64,000 nt of DNA from Tatumella citrea (GTDB lineage: Bacteria; Pseudomonadota; Gammaproteobacteria; Enterobacterales; Enterobacteriaceae). The stretch spans positions 2,976,001 to 3,040,000 of the forward strand of contig NZ_CP015579.1 of the NCBI RefSeq assembly GCF_002163585.1. The letters run 5' to 3'. The notes below the pieces were generated by a model. It was not told the DNA's origin, did not search any database, and saw only the letters and a program-made list of their open reading frames with translations. Positions within the stretch are counted from its first letter, which is position 1. The number at the start of each line of letters is the position of its first letter. Below, piece by piece: positions 18,461 through 28,852 of this stretch. The position numbers and the translations under genes were made by a program.

Positions 18461-18927
18461 ACCGTGGACGAAGTCTCTTGGGTAACATCAACCAGAACAG
18501 GACAATGAGCTCGTTCAATAACAGCAGCACTCACTGAACCTTTCAGAATTCTGTTGAAAGAAGAAAGATGGCGGCGTCCCATAATTATCATAGAGGCTTG
18601 CAGACGATCAGCCTGATCAACAATGGTAGTTGCCGGTTCGCCACTGCAGATCAATCCACGCGCAGGAATTCCGGCCTCAGCAAACGGGTTCAGCGCATAG
18701 CGCAACATCTGCTCTGCCGAGTTCTGACTGTCTCTGGCATTCAGCGATAATGACCCGCGCTCTGCGGTGTCAATTTCTATCGGCTGGCTTCCTGAAATAT
18801 CATCTGACATGACACAACAGACAATAACGACTGACGCCTGATGCGCACGTGCCTGATCCAGGGTGGTTCTGATAATTTTTTCTGCCATAGAGGCCTGGCG
18901 ATCAATGGCCATTAATAATGTTTTCAT
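18457..18927 (-). CDS. Universal stress protein, UspA family
   Basis: 156 residues of a single Usp domain: start MKTLLMAIDRQASMAEK, and near the end the nucleotide-binding type sequence IIMGRRHLSSFNRILKGSVSAAVIERAHCPVLV, close to the G-2x-G-9x-G-S/T pattern of ATP-binding members. Cytoplasmic. SD GGAG is 7 bp before the ATG. First gene of a two-gene operon with the overlapping membrane protein. Which Usp paralogue it represents is unclear. Confidence 0.88.
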   Translation of the reverse strand: MKTLLMAIDRQASMAEKIIRTTLDQARAHQASVVIVCCVMSDDISGSQPIEIDTAERGSLSLNARDSQNSAEQMLRYALNPFAEAGIPARGLICSGEPATTIVDQADRLQASMIIMGRRHLSSFNRILKGSVSAAVIERAHCPVLVDVTQETSSTV

Positions 18928-19304
18928 TATCCAGCTCCATTCCGGAGAGTAGTAGATACCGGTATCAGACCTGTAAAGGTTGCCCGGAACAACAGGCTAC
19001 AGACACCGCCCGTAACATTCTCTCCGTTAATGTATCCTGATTTACTTTAATTGTCAGAGTATTACCTGACTGATTTTCTCTCCCCTGCCTGGCAATCGCA
19101 GTAGCCTTAAGAAAAACAGTTAATTTTAAAGCGAACACTGCACGGGGAAAAACAGATTTTAATTAATTTTCAAAACCACAACGATTGATGTAACGAAGTT
19201 ACCAGCTGTAACACCGGACTGACTCGCTAAGGGGCGTTAAGCAGGATTTTGCGGGAAGTAAAAGACGGGAAAGCTCAGGGGAAGGCTCCCCTGAGCAGCA
19301 ATGA
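18928..19304. other. Intergenic region between usp and alaC
   Basis: 377 bp with no open frame of interest. It holds the alaC transcription terminator at its right end and, at the left end, the promoter region of the usp gene. The middle is AT-rich. Confidence 0.6.
19273..19296 (-). terminator. alaC terminator
   Basis: GCTCAGGGGA (19273-19282) and TCCCCTGAGC (19287-19296) form a perfect 10-bp stem with a 4-nt loop, 9 bp after the alaC stop; the minus strand continues with a T-rich stretch. Confidence 0.7.
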
Positions 19305-20552
19305 TCAGGAAGCTGAGTTATCAGCAGACACGGCTTCACTACTGTTTTTTGGCGCCAGGCCTGCCGCGCGGAACATGTTTTTGATGCCACGCACTGCCTG
19401 ACGGATACGATCACTGTTCTCTATCAGTGCAAAACGAACATGCGTATCACCATAATCTCCAAAGCCAATACCCGGAGAAACGCAGACCTTCGCTTCTTCC
19501 AGCAGGAGTTTTGCAAATTCCAGTGATCCGAGATGAGCATAATGATCCGGAATTTTCGCCCAGACATACATCGATGCTTTCGGGTTTTCCACCATCCAGC
19601 CTGCATCATGCAAGCCTTTGACCAATACATCACGACGACGCTTATATTGCTCAGCAATATCGCGGACACATTGTTGATCACCTTCCAGTGCTGCTATTGC
19701 TGCAACCTGCAGTGGAGTGAAAGTACCATAATCGTGGTAGCTTTTAATCCTGGCCAGCGCTGAAACCAGTTCTTTGTTGCCCACCATAAATCCAATACGC
19801 CAGCCGGCCATATTGTAACTTTTCGACAGCGTAAAGAACTCGACAGCCACATCCCGGGCACCAGGCACCTGCATAATGGAAGGTGCTTTCCAGCCATCGT
19901 AGACAATATCTGCGTAAGCTAAATCGTGTATCACCAGGACATTATATTGTTTGGCCAGGGCAACAACCCGTTCAAAGAAATCCAGCTCGACACACTGAGC
20001 TGTCGGGTTTGACGGAAATCCCAGAACCATCATTTTCGGCTTTGGATAGCTTTCACGAATTGCCCGCTCAAGTTCAGCAAAGAAATCAACTCCAGACACC
20101 AGTGGAACCGAACGCACCTGCGCTCCGGCAATCACCGCGCCGTAGATATGAATCGGGTAACTGGGATTAGGTACCAGCACGGTATCACCATGGTCCAGCG
20201 TAGCCAGCATCAGGTGAGCCAGACCCTCTTTGGAACCGATAGTCACAATCGCTTCAGATTCAGGATCAATATCCACCTGATAACGATCAGCATACCAACG
20301 GGAAATAGCCCTGCGTAACCGCGGAATCCCTTTAGAGGTGGAATAACCGTGAGTATCTTCGCGCTGAGCTACCTGGCAGAGTTTTTCGACAATATGCGGT
20401 GGTGTAGGACCATCCGGATTTCCCATACTGAAATCAATAATATCTTCGCCACGACGACGGGCGGCCATTTTTAATTCTGCGGTAATATTGAAAACGTAAG
20501 GAGGCAGGCGATCAATACGGGTAAAACGACGGACTGGCTGATTATCTGACAT
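19305..20552 (-). CDS. alaC: Glutamate-pyruvate aminotransferase AlaC
   Basis: 415 residues from the ATG at 20552 ([20 protein letters not shown]), matching E. coli AlaC (412) nearly throughout. A class I/II PLP aminotransferase with the Schiff-base lysine in [16 protein letters not shown]. It makes alanine from pyruvate and glutamate. The frame extends in phase upstream to an ATG at 20621, but homology and the SD (GGAG, 5 bp away) favour the shorter form. Two short hairpins lie in this leader. It is divergent from ypdA. Confidence 0.95.
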   Translation of the reverse strand: MSDNQPVRRFTRIDRLPPYVFNITAELKMAARRRGEDIIDFSMGNPDGPTPPHIVEKLCQVAQREDTHGYSTSKGIPRLRRAISRWYADRYQVDIDPESEAIVTIGSKEGLAHLMLATLDHGDTVLVPNPSYPIHIYGAVIAGAQVRSVPLVSGVDFFAELERAIRESYPKPKMMVLGFPSNPTAQCVELDFFERVVALAKQYNVLVIHDLAYADIVYDGWKAPSIMQVPGARDVAVEFFTLSKSYNMAGWRIGFMVGNKELVSALARIKSYHDYGTFTPLQVAAIAALEGDQQCVRDIAEQYKRRRDVLVKGLHDAGWMVENPKASMYVWAKIPDHYAHLGSLEFAKLLLEEAKVCVSPGIGFGDYGDTHVRFALIENSDRIRQAVRGIKNMFRAAGLAPKNSSEAVSADNSAS

Positions 20553-20621
20553 AAAAACTCCGCTAAACGTTAGCGCCCGGACCGTCCGAGCGACGCACTC
20601 CGAATGGAGTAAATTCAACAT
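20553..20621 (-). promoter_or_regulatory. Hairpin-rich leader of alaC
   Basis: On the minus strand the 69 bases before the alaC ATG can fold as ACTCC/GGAGT, CGGAC/GTCCG and CGCTAA/TTAGCG; the last ends directly at the GGAG Shine-Dalgarno and is followed by five T. This could act as an attenuator or mask the ribosome site. Confidence 0.35.
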
Positions 20622-20810
20622 ACCTGTCAGATTCAGTATTTGTCCAGAGAATAATCTCCGGTCGTCACTGATATTTTTTTAAATTGTTTAGCCAAAATTG
20701 ATCCTGATTCAGTTTCACTCAGATTAACCTGGTGAAGCGCTGGTGCAGGGCCGGGAATTTTTCTATCATAACCGCCTGTTTTATTGTTTATTCGCCTAAG
20801 GCCCGCCGCG

Positions 20811-22535
20811 ATGTTTCTTCATCTGGATAAGTTACTGGCGGTTTTTGACCGTGCAGCGCTAATGCTGATTTGCCTGTTTTTTCTGACACGGGCAGCACCC
20901 TTCCGCCAACTGTTACAAAAAGATGATTATACTGCGGCGGAAAAGCTGGCGGTGACGGCGATTTTCTCCCTGTTTGCCCTGTTCAGTACCTGGACCGGGA
21001 TAAATGTGGATGGTTCGCTACTCAATGTGCGAATCATTGCCGTGATGTCAGGCGGAATATTATTCGGCCCCTGGGTAGGTATTGCCACCGGTGTTATTGC
21101 CGGGTTGCACCGTTTTTTAACCGATATTCACGGCGTGAGCGCTGTTCCCTGCCTGATTACCAGTGTACTGGCAGGCATAGTTTCAGGGCTGATTTATCGG
21201 CATATCGAAAAATCCCGGCGCTGGAGCGTCGGGATCCTGTGCGGGATGTTATGTGAAAGCCTGACAATGATCCTGATTGTCCTGCTGGCTCGCCCCACCA
21301 GCCTGGGCATAGAGATTGTCAGCGAAATTGCCCTGCCGATGATTCTCGGTTCTACCAGTATCGGACTGATTGTATTGCTGGTGCAAAGCGTTGAAGGTGA
21401 ACGGGAAGCGCAGGCCGCACGCCAGGCGAAACTGGCGCTGGATATTGCCAATAAAACACTGCCATTGTTCCGGAATATTAACAGCCAGTCATTACGTCAG
21501 GTGTGCGAAATCATCCGTAACGATATCAATGCCGATGCGGTGGCGCTGACTAACCGCCAGGAAATTCTCGCCTATGTCGGTTACGGTGAAGAGCAGTATC
21601 AGACCGGTAATATTGGTCTGAGTGCCACCACGACGCTTGCCATCACCAGTGGAAAAATCATTATCCGTAACAACGATGAAGCCAATCGTACGCGGGACAT
21701 TCATTCGATTCTGGTGATACCACTGCGGGAAAAAGGTGAGGTTGCAGGCACCCTGAAGATCTATTATCGTCGCGCCCACCGGATAACCGGCTCTCTGAAA
21801 GAGATGGCCGTTGGCTTATCACAAATCATCTCTACACAGCTGGAAGTCTCACGGGCTGAGCAGCTACGGGAGATGGCGAACAAAGCTGAATTACGCGCCC
21901 TGCAAAGTAAAATCAATCCGCATTTTCTGTTTAATGCGCTGAATGCTATCTCCTCGTCGATACGCATGAATCCGGATACCGCCCGTCAGTTAGTGATCAA
22001 TCTGTCGCGTTATCTGCGCTACAACCTGGAACTCAGTGATGATGAAGTGATTGATATTAAGAAAGAGCTTTATCAGGTGATGGATTATATCGCGATTGAG
22101 CAGGCCAGATTTGGTGACAAGTTATCGGTGATCTATGACATCGATGAAGAGATTTCCTGTAAAATCCCCAGCCTGCTTATCCAGCCACTGGTTGAGAATG
22201 CCATAGTTCATGGTATTCAGCGTACCCAGGGAAAAGGTGTCGTGACCATTACTATTCGCCAGGGTGAATCTGACGATAACGTAAACATTTCGGTGAGAGA
22301 TACCGGTGAAGGTATCAGCGAGGAAGTGATCCGCAGAGTGGTCAATAACGAAATGCCCGGCAACAAGATTGGTCTGCTTAATGTTCATCATCGCGTCAGA
22401 CTGCTGTACGGAGAGGGACTGAAAATCCGCCGGCTCTCGCCAGGCACCGAAATCAGCTTTACTGTCAGCAAAACTTCCCCTTCCCTGGCAGCTGACAGCG
22501 GTAAAAAACAGTTCGGTACGGAGAATGTAACGTGA
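20811..22535 (+). CDS. ypdA: Sensor histidine kinase YpdA (LytS/BtsS family)
   Basis: 574 residues from the ATG at 20811 (AAGG 10 bp before; a TTG at 20784 is in frame but unlikely). Order: 5TM-5TMR_LYT membrane domain with [14 protein letters not shown] and [17 protein letters not shown], a GAF domain (~220-360), then a LytS-type kinase core with the phospho-histidine in [13 protein letters not shown] and ATP lid DTGEGIS. It closely follows E. coli YpdA (565), which responds to extracellular pyruvate. The C-terminus extends past the E. coli one. Coupled to ypdB by a 4-bp overlap. Confidence 0.94.
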   Translation: MFLHLDKLLAVFDRAALMLICLFFLTRAAPFRQLLQKDDYTAAEKLAVTAIFSLFALFSTWTGINVDGSLLNVRIIAVMSGGILFGPWVGIATGVIAGLHRFLTDIHGVSAVPCLITSVLAGIVSGLIYRHIEKSRRWSVGILCGMLCESLTMILIVLLARPTSLGIEIVSEIALPMILGSTSIGLIVLLVQSVEGEREAQAARQAKLALDIANKTLPLFRNINSQSLRQVCEIIRNDINADAVALTNRQEILAYVGYGEEQYQTGNIGLSATTTLAITSGKIIIRNNDEANRTRDIHSILVIPLREKGEVAGTLKIYYRRAHRITGSLKEMAVGLSQIISTQLEVSRAEQLREMANKAELRALQSKINPHFLFNALNAISSSIRMNPDTARQLVINLSRYLRYNLELSDDEVIDIKKELYQVMDYIAIEQARFGDKLSVIYDIDEEISCKIPSLLIQPLVENAIVHGIQRTQGKGVVTITIRQGESDDNVNISVRDTGEGISEEVIRRVVNNEMPGNKIGLLNVHHRVRLLYGEGLKIRRLSPGTEISFTVSKTSPSLAADSGKKQFGTENVT

Positions 22536-23263
22536 AGGCTATCATTGTCGAAGATGAGTACCTGGCCCAGCAGGAACTCAGCTGGATGATACAACAATAC
22601 AGTAATATCAGCATTGAAGCCTGTTTTACTGACGGGCTGGATGTCCTGAAGTATCTGCAACAGCATCAGACCGATGTTATTTTTCTGGATATCAACATCC
22701 CGTCACTTGACGGTATGCTGCTGGCAAAAAATATTAGCCAGTTTGCTGTCAAACCTCTGATTGTGTTTATTACGGCCTGGAAAGAGCATGCCGTAGAAGC
22801 CTTTGAACTGGATGCTTTTGATTACATTCTGAAACCGTATCAGGAATCCCGGATCATCAGCATGCTGAATAAACTGGAGGCTGGCTGGCACCATCAGCAA
22901 AACGCCATCACTGCACAAAATCATGCGGCAATGCAGCAAACGATCAATCTGGTCAAAGATGATCGGATCATCGTGACCGATATCCATGATATCTGTTATG
23001 CAGAAGCGCATGAAAAGCTGACGATCGTCTATACCCGACGAGATCAGTTTATTATGTCGATGAGTATTAGTGAGTTTTGCCAGAGACTGCCTGACAGTCA
23101 GTTTTTTCGCTGTCACCGCTCATATTGCGTAAATCTGAATCAAATCAGCGAAATAGAGCCCTGGTTTAACAATACCTACATTCTTAAATTACGCGAACTG
23201 GAATTTCAGATCCCGGTCAGCCGCAGTAAGGTCAAAGAATTTCGTCAACTGATGCATTTATAG
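22532..23263 (+). CDS. ypdB: Response regulator YpdB (LytTR family)
   Basis: 243 residues (E. coli 244). Receiver domain ~1-120 with the phosphorylated Asp in [11 protein letters not shown] and KPYQES at its end; a LytTR DNA-binding domain follows ([54 protein letters not shown]). It starts with GTG inside the ypdA stop (GTGA). In E. coli it activates yhjX; the candidate site in front of yhjX in this window supports the same circuit. Confidence 0.95.
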   Translation: MKAIIVEDEYLAQQELSWMIQQYSNISIEACFTDGLDVLKYLQQHQTDVIFLDINIPSLDGMLLAKNISQFAVKPLIVFITAWKEHAVEAFELDAFDYILKPYQESRIISMLNKLEAGWHHQQNAITAQNHAAMQQTINLVKDDRIIVTDIHDICYAEAHEKLTIVYTRRDQFIMSMSISEFCQRLPDSQFFRCHRSYCVNLNQISEIEPWFNNTYILKLRELEFQIPVSRSKVKEFRQLMHL

Positions 23264-23321
23264 CAGAATGCATTCCTGGCCGCGTTGGTTGTCATCACAC
23301 GGCGCAGGAATGATACAGAGA

Positions 23322-24284
23322 TTACAGTTCCATCCCTAAAGTCTGGCGCATATGGGCACCGGCACCCAGCAGCCCCGGCTGATCATGGGTAATCAGATAG
23401 ACCGGAATATCCTGTACGTAAGAACGGAAACGTCCCTTATCTTCGAAAGCAGCACGGAAACCGGAGGCTTTAAAGAACTGCAGGAAGCGTGGAACAATTC
23501 CGCCGGCAATATACACCCCACCGAAGGTTCCAAGTGTCAGGGCCAGGTTCCCGCCAAAACGTCCCATAATCACACAGAACAATGACAGTGCACGACGACA
23601 GTCAGTACAGCTTCCGGATAATGCACGCTCGGTTACGTCCTGAGGTTGCAGACGTTCAGGAACACGGTTGTCAGAAATCACAATGGCCCGGTAAATATTC
23701 ACCAGACCTTTTCCTGACAGCACCCGTTCAGCTGACACCCGGCCACGTTCTGCACGCAGCACACTCATGATCATGTCTTCTTCTTCGGTACCACAGGTGA
23801 AATCTACATGTCCGCCTTCACCAGGCAAGCTGACCCAGTGTTTGTTGACATGAACCAGATGGCTCACCCCCAGTCCTGTTCCGGCACCATAGATGGCTAT
23901 CGGTTTATCTTTTACCGGTGCACCACCGCCGAACTGAATGACATCGTCACTGCCCAGCATTGGAATTGCCATGGAGACCGCAGTGAAATCGTTAATCACT
24001 TCCAGATGTTCCAGCCCGAGATTTTGTTTCATCTCACTGATAGAGAACGCCCAGCTATGATTAGTCATTTCAATCCAGTCATCTTTCACCGGACAGGCGA
24101 TGGCGATAGATGCACAGGTGATGGCTTGTTGATCCGCCAGATACTCACGAATAACATCTTCCAGGCTCTGGTAATCCTCGGTTGAAAAGGTTTTGGCCTG
24201 CGAGATGCTGCCGTCAGTCACATCACACAACGCAAGGCGGGCGTTAGTTCCGCCTACATCGCCGACCAAGGCATAGTTTGTCAT
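23322..24284 (-). CDS. glk: Glucokinase
   Basis: 320 residues from the ATG at 24284 ([20 protein letters not shown]), against 321 in E. coli. An upstream in-frame extension of 24 codons has no homology support. ATP-binding GDVGGTNAR, sugar-site [11 protein letters not shown] and the [17 protein letters not shown] stretches are intact. It phosphorylates free cytoplasmic glucose to glucose-6-phosphate. Convergent with ypdB; stand-alone gene. Confidence 0.96.
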   Translation of the reverse strand: MTNYALVGDVGGTNARLALCDVTDGSISQAKTFSTEDYQSLEDVIREYLADQQAITCASIAIACPVKDDWIEMTNHSWAFSISEMKQNLGLEHLEVINDFTAVSMAIPMLGSDDVIQFGGGAPVKDKPIAIYGAGTGLGVSHLVHVNKHWVSLPGEGGHVDFTCGTEEEDMIMSVLRAERGRVSAERVLSGKGLVNIYRAIVISDNRVPERLQPQDVTERALSGSCTDCRRALSLFCVIMGRFGGNLALTLGTFGGVYIAGGIVPRFLQFFKASGFRAAFEDKGRFRSYVQDIPVYLITHDQPGLLGAGAHMRQTLGMEL

Positions 24285-24523
24285 TCTTATGCTACTCCGC
24301 TTGGGGGGGTAATTAATGGTGAAGACAGTTACGCCTTCTTCAAATCTGCTGGTCACCGGAACCAGGTGAAATTAATTCATCATTTTCACAGTTATCTACC
24401 ATACCTTGCCAGGCAGCCGATGCACATAGGTAAGATGCTGAATACGCGCTGGCTGAACAGAGGATGGCATATGCAGTACAACTGCATAAAACCGGCAAAA
24501 AAACACTATATCATGGTTTCGTC

Positions 24524-24552
24524 TGCCGGGCGGTAACCATAGTCGCCCGGCA
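24524..24552 (-). terminator. Hairpin downstream of mntH
   Basis: TGCCGGGCG (24524-24532) and CGCCCGGCA (24544-24552), a perfect 9-bp GC-rich stem with an 11-nt loop, 22 bp after the mntH stop. No T-run follows on the minus strand. Confidence 0.5.
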
Positions 24553-24574
24553 AAGAAATGCAGTTCAGAGAGGG

Positions 24575-25813
24575 TTAAAACAGGCCAGGTAATTCGCCGC
24601 TTAACACCACCACATTCAACACAATCACCAGCACTACAATCACAATACCGGCGATATGAGTTTTTCTTTTGTTGGTGAGTGCCCCCATTAATTGCCGGTT
24701 GCCAGTGAATACCAGCAGAGGGATCAGCGCCAGTGCAATACCAAAACTCAGGAATACCTGGCTAAGAACCAGCACACGGGTAGGGTCCATCCCGGCAAAA
24801 ATGACAATAAATGACGGCAGCATGGTCACCACCCTGCGCACCCATAACGGGATAGTAAAATGGATAAAGCCCTGCATGACGACCTGGCCTGCCAGCGTTC
24901 CCACGACTGTTGAAGAGAGACCCGCAGTTACAAGACTCAGGCCAAAGACCAATGCGGCGGCATTGCCAAGCAGAGGTTTCAGCGTCAGATAAGCGTCATC
25001 GAGTTCGGTAATTCCGGTATGTCCATTAAAATGGAACACTGCAGCAGCTGTTGCCATCATCGCCAGGTTAACAAATCCGGCAATCGTCATAGCAATGGCG
25101 ACATCCAGTTTGGTTGAAGCATAACGTTGCTTCTTGCTGGCACCATCGTCCTGCTGGGTCAGCGCCGAATGAAGATAAATAACGTGAGGCATAATCGTTG
25201 CCCCCAACACCCCGGCAGCAAGATACAGCGCATTAGAGTCCGGCAATACAGGCAGCGCCATCCCACGGATTAATCCTCCTGGATTAGGCTGGGAGAAAAT
25301 CATTTCCGCCACATAGGCTCCGGCAACAAACAACAACATTGCGCCGATCACCCACTCCAGTGGCTTCTGGCCACGGCTTTGCAGCATCAGAATCAGGAAA
25401 GTCGCAACCCCTGTGATAACCGCACCCTCTAACAGGGTGACGCCGAACAGCAATTTAAAACCAAGGGCAGCACCGATAAACTCAGCTAAATCGGTGGCCA
25501 TCGCAATTAGTTCTGCCTGCACCCAGTAGAACCAGACTGCCGGGCGTGGAAACCGATCGCGAATATGTTCCGCCAGGTTTTTACCTGTCGCAATCCCCAG
25601 CTTTGCCGATAATAACTGGATCAGCATCGCCATGATATTGGCCCAGACAACCACCCAAAGTAACTGGTAGCCATAGCTGGCCCCGGCCTGGATATTGGTG
25701 GCGAAATTACCGGGATCGATATAGCCAATCGCCGCAATAAAAGCAGGGCCCATCAGCGCAAGCTTTACCTTTCTCTGCTTCTTATTGCTGTCTGCGGTCT
25801 GACCTTCTGACAT
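24575..25813 (-). CDS. mntH: Proton-coupled manganese transporter MntH (Nramp)
   Basis: 412 residues, identical in length to E. coli MntH. Nramp hallmarks: [16 protein letters not shown] in helix 1 (metal-binding Asp and Asn) and [14 protein letters not shown] in helix 6 (Met-Pro-His). Eleven helices in the inner membrane; imports Mn2+ with protons. A MntR-type palindrome lies about 100 bp upstream of the start, which fits manganese repression. Confidence 0.96.
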   Translation of the reverse strand: MSEGQTADSNKKQRKVKLALMGPAFIAAIGYIDPGNFATNIQAGASYGYQLLWVVVWANIMAMLIQLLSAKLGIATGKNLAEHIRDRFPRPAVWFYWVQAELIAMATDLAEFIGAALGFKLLFGVTLLEGAVITGVATFLILMLQSRGQKPLEWVIGAMLLFVAGAYVAEMIFSQPNPGGLIRGMALPVLPDSNALYLAAGVLGATIMPHVIYLHSALTQQDDGASKKQRYASTKLDVAIAMTIAGFVNLAMMATAAAVFHFNGHTGITELDDAYLTLKPLLGNAAALVFGLSLVTAGLSSTVVGTLAGQVVMQGFIHFTIPLWVRRVVTMLPSFIVIFAGMDPTRVLVLSQVFLSFGIALALIPLLVFTGNRQLMGALTNKRKTHIAGIVIVVLVIVLNVVVLSGELPGLF

Positions 25814-26204
25814 CTGACGTCCCCGTAATTTACTGCTTTCGCACCACTTTACCCGCCCTCAGAAGAACAGTTAAATCGGTAATAATGATTGATTCAATAG
25901 ACTATGCTAAAAAGTATAGCCTTGGCTATAAATATGACAGCAACGTTACCTGATTAACAAAATTTGAGCAATCTGTTTTTGACGCTTAGCAGAGCGTTAA
26001 CTGTACGGACATCAGACAGAAAAATGTACACAACATTCCACAGAACAAAAAATAACCGCCACTTCCGAAAAGTGAGTACAGAGCAACAATTTTCATAAAA
26101 TTAACGAGATCTCTTACTTATAATGGGTTTTTGCTCTCGTTTTTATATGTAACGTTTCATAGAATACATAACAAAATATAACTCTCCTCAAAATTGGAGT
26201 CTGT
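25814..26204. other. Divergent mntH/nupC promoter region
   Basis: 391 bp with no open frame of interest. It carries the MntR-like palindrome on the mntH side and, on the nupC side, a perfect TATAAT (26119-26124) without a good -35 element, as often seen for activator-dependent promoters. No clear CRP consensus was found. Confidence 0.5.
25912..25933. promoter_or_regulatory. Candidate MntR box for mntH
   Basis: TATAGC (25915-25920), CTTG, GCTATA (25925-25930) form a perfect palindrome with the GC-N4-GC core geometry of the E. coli MntR box, which has ATAGC/GCTAT arms. It sits about 100 bp upstream of the mntH ATG. Confidence 0.65.
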
Positions 26205-27395
26205 ATGTCACAAATTTTCCATTTTATTCTGGCACTGGTAGTTGTCGCTGTGCTTTGCCTGCTGGTCAGTAAGGACAGGAAAAAGATTCGCTTACGGTTC
26301 GTGGCTCAGTTACTGGTTATTGAAGTGCTGTTGGCCTGGTTTTTTCTCAATTCCGAAGCAGGTCTGGGTTTTGTAAAAGGATTTGCGGCGTTTTTTGACA
26401 CCCTGCTTAAATATGCAGCAGAAGGTACAAATTTTGTGTTCGGAGGGATGAACGACAAAGGCCTGGCATTCTTCTTCCTTAATGTTTTGTGCCCTATTGT
26501 CTTCATTTCAGCTTTAATCGGTATTTTGCAACATTTCCGCATTCTGCCGCTGGTCATTCGCGCGATTGGTACCGTACTGTCTAAAATCAACGGTATGGGC
26601 AAGCTCGAATCGTTTAACGCCGTCAGCTCCCTGATTCTTGGTCAGTCAGAGAACTTTATTGCCTATAAAGATATTCTGGGCAAGATGTCGAAAAATCGTA
26701 TGTACACCATGGCAGCAACGGCAATGTCTACCGTGTCGATGTCTATTGTTGGTGCTTATATGACGATGCTGCAACCGAAATACGTGGTCGCGGCACTGAT
26801 TCTGAATATGTTCAGTACCTTTATCGTGTTGTCTCTGATCAACCCGTATAAAGTTGAACAGGAAGAAGATTTACAACTGAAAAACACCCACGAAGGACAG
26901 AGTTTCTTCGAAATGCTGGGCGAATATATTATTGCTGGTTTCCGCGTAGCTATTATCGTGGCCGCCATGCTGATCGGTTTTATCGCCCTGATTTCTGCAA
27001 TTAATGCCCTGTTCACCAGTATTTTTGGTATCAGCTTCCAGGGCGTGCTGGGTTATCTGTTCTATCCTTTCGCCTGGGTTATCGGTGTTCCGGCTGATGA
27101 AGCGTTAAAAGTCGGCAGCGTAATGGCTACCAAGCTGGTGTCTAACGAATTTGTCGCAATGATGGATTTGCAAAAAATGGCCGGCCAACTGACTCCGCGC
27201 TCCGAAGGCATTCTGTCTGTTTTCCTGGTTTCTTTTGCTAACTTCTCATCTATCGGGATTGTTGCCGGAGCGATTAAAGGACTAAACGAAGAACAGGGAA
27301 ATGTGGTTTCACGTTTCGGTCTGAAATTACTTTACGGCTCAACCCTGGTCAGCCTGCTTTCAGCGGCTATTGCCGGTCTGGTTCTGGCCTGGTAA
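26205..27395 (+). CDS. nupC: Nucleoside permease NupC
   Basis: 396 residues (E. coli 400) of the concentrative nucleoside transporter family: N-terminal helices, then [40 protein letters not shown] (substrate and cation site), [18 protein letters not shown] and [12 protein letters not shown]. Imports nucleosides with protons across the inner membrane. Single gene ended by a strong terminator; divergent from mntH as in E. coli. Confidence 0.96.
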   Translation: MSQIFHFILALVVVAVLCLLVSKDRKKIRLRFVAQLLVIEVLLAWFFLNSEAGLGFVKGFAAFFDTLLKYAAEGTNFVFGGMNDKGLAFFFLNVLCPIVFISALIGILQHFRILPLVIRAIGTVLSKINGMGKLESFNAVSSLILGQSENFIAYKDILGKMSKNRMYTMAATAMSTVSMSIVGAYMTMLQPKYVVAALILNMFSTFIVLSLINPYKVEQEEDLQLKNTHEGQSFFEMLGEYIIAGFRVAIIVAAMLIGFIALISAINALFTSIFGISFQGVLGYLFYPFAWVIGVPADEALKVGSVMATKLVSNEFVAMMDLQKMAGQLTPRSEGILSVFLVSFANFSSIGIVAGAIKGLNEEQGNVVSRFGLKLLYGSTLVSLLSAAIAGLVLAW

Positions 27396-27410
27396 TCTGC
27401 TGTGCGAAAA

Positions 27411-27440
27411 AAAACGGGGCATTGTTTGCCCCGTTTTTTT
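27411..27440 (+). terminator. nupC terminator
   Basis: AACGGGGC, 7-nt loop, GCCCCGTT followed by a run of T: a textbook intrinsic terminator with an A-run on the 5' side, so it could also work for the opposite strand. Confidence 0.9.
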
Positions 27441-27498
27441 TGGCTGAAAATAACTGCAAACTACACGACAGCCACCCTTCCAGCCTGGTAGTAAACAG

Positions 27499-28542
27499 TT
27501 AAGCTGCCGGCACAACCTCACTGACTTCAGTTGCAAGTACCCGCTGGCGTAATGCCATAAAACGCTCTTTCACCTGTTCTACCGTAAGCTGTGCGACTTC
27601 CTGACCCGGGGCCTCCAGTGTCTCCGAAGGGACTCCCCACGGCCCCCAAAACCATGCATCACTGTTGCCAAACATAGCCACCGTCGGCACATTCACTCCG
27701 GCAGCTACATGCAGCGCTCCACCATCACTGGTCAGAATTTGCTGGCATAACGACATCCCGGCAATAAGCTCACGTAACCCGGAGGTATGTACCGCAGTTA
27801 CCGAAATGTCTGAGCAATGCTTCAGAATTTCTGCAGCTTTTTCGTCATCTCCCGGATGGCTTTTGTTGTCTGACGCACCTGGCGACCAGAACAGCAGAAA
27901 CTGGCACGGATGCTGTGCAGCAATTTCATGCATAAACCGGATAAATTTTTCTGCCTGCCAACGCTGCCCTGGTTTTCTGGCGCTGATTTGAATTCCGTAT
28001 ACCGGTAATCCTTCAGTGATTGCCAGACGCTGACGCAATGCGGAGACTTCCTGCTCACGCGGATAGAGTTCCAGCTCCGTTGGTGGCAGCGTGATACCCA
28101 GCGGCAAGGCAAGTTGCGAAAGGAGTTCAACGATATGTCGCTGGCCATTCAGAGAGGGAACCAGATCGGTAATAGAAGAAGGAGCCTGATCACCGATGGC
28201 GATAATTCTTTTAGCCCCGGAAAGTTTAGCCCACTGTAGTGGTCGCTTATCCCAGTGCTCTTTAGCGATAATTGCCACGTCATAACGGGCACGTCGTAGC
28301 TGTAACGACGTTTTTATCCGGTTAACTATCACACCAAGAGCAGACTGCCCGTTTTGACGGTGGTGCAGTTTGCTGTACAGATGCACGGTCCCGATATGTG
28401 GATTATTCTCCAGCACCGCCTGATTATAAGTATTCACCAGTACATCCACCGGACCACCAAAGTGGCGTGCCAGTGAAGCTATCAGTGGTGTAGTCAGGAT
28501 TAAATCCCCGATATTATCTCTGCGAATAATTAATATTTTCAT
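27499..28542 (-). CDS. Glycosyltransferase family 9 (heptosyltransferase-like)
   Basis: 347 residues. N-terminal MKILIIRRDNIGDLILTTPLI and the later ILTSDGGALHVAAGVNVPTVAMFG are the two signatures of GT9, the family of the LPS-core ADP-heptose transferases. Cytoplasmic, membrane-associated enzymes of this family transfer heptose or related sugars to lipopolysaccharide. It stands alone here, away from an LPS core cluster, so acceptor and donor are unknown. A single-gene unit opposite nupC. Confidence 0.88.
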   Translation of the reverse strand: MKILIIRRDNIGDLILTTPLIASLARHFGGPVDVLVNTYNQAVLENNPHIGTVHLYSKLHHRQNGQSALGVIVNRIKTSLQLRRARYDVAIIAKEHWDKRPLQWAKLSGAKRIIAIGDQAPSSITDLVPSLNGQRHIVELLSQLALPLGITLPPTELELYPREQEVSALRQRLAITEGLPVYGIQISARKPGQRWQAEKFIRFMHEIAAQHPCQFLLFWSPGASDNKSHPGDDEKAAEILKHCSDISVTAVHTSGLRELIAGMSLCQQILTSDGGALHVAAGVNVPTVAMFGNSDAWFWGPWGVPSETLEAPGQEVAQLTVEQVKERFMALRQRVLATEVSEVVPAA

Positions 28543-28852
28543 ACTATTGCCTGAATACCATCATTTTCGTTCTGCACCGGTATCGCCGGGTCAGAATTCT
28601 GCCTGCCAGAACTGTAATCTGTCGCGTTCGACCGCCAGCTTAAGGGCTGTTTTTGATTACAACTGTGATTTTTTCCGCATTCCATTGCTTAAAATTCACC
28701 CGTTTTATTTTATCGATACGTGCTAAGTACTGAGCTAAGACAGCAATTGATGCAGGATGTTTCAGCTTAGATAATAAAAGCCCGGAGTTGAGGATAAGAA
28801 CAAAAACAAGCCCATGAAAACATGGGCTTGTTTAGAGTGTCAGGCGTGGATA
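28543..28852. other. Intergenic region between GT9 gene and exporter gene
   Basis: 310 bp. The right end holds the terminator of the AI-2E family gene; the left end is the GT9 promoter region. No other feature seen. Confidence 0.6.
28804..28833 (-). terminator. Terminator of the AI-2E family gene
   Basis: AAACAAGCCCATG (28804-28816), AAAA loop, CATGGGCTTGTTT (28821-28833): a perfect 13-bp stem, followed on the minus strand by a T-rich tail. Confidence 0.85.
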
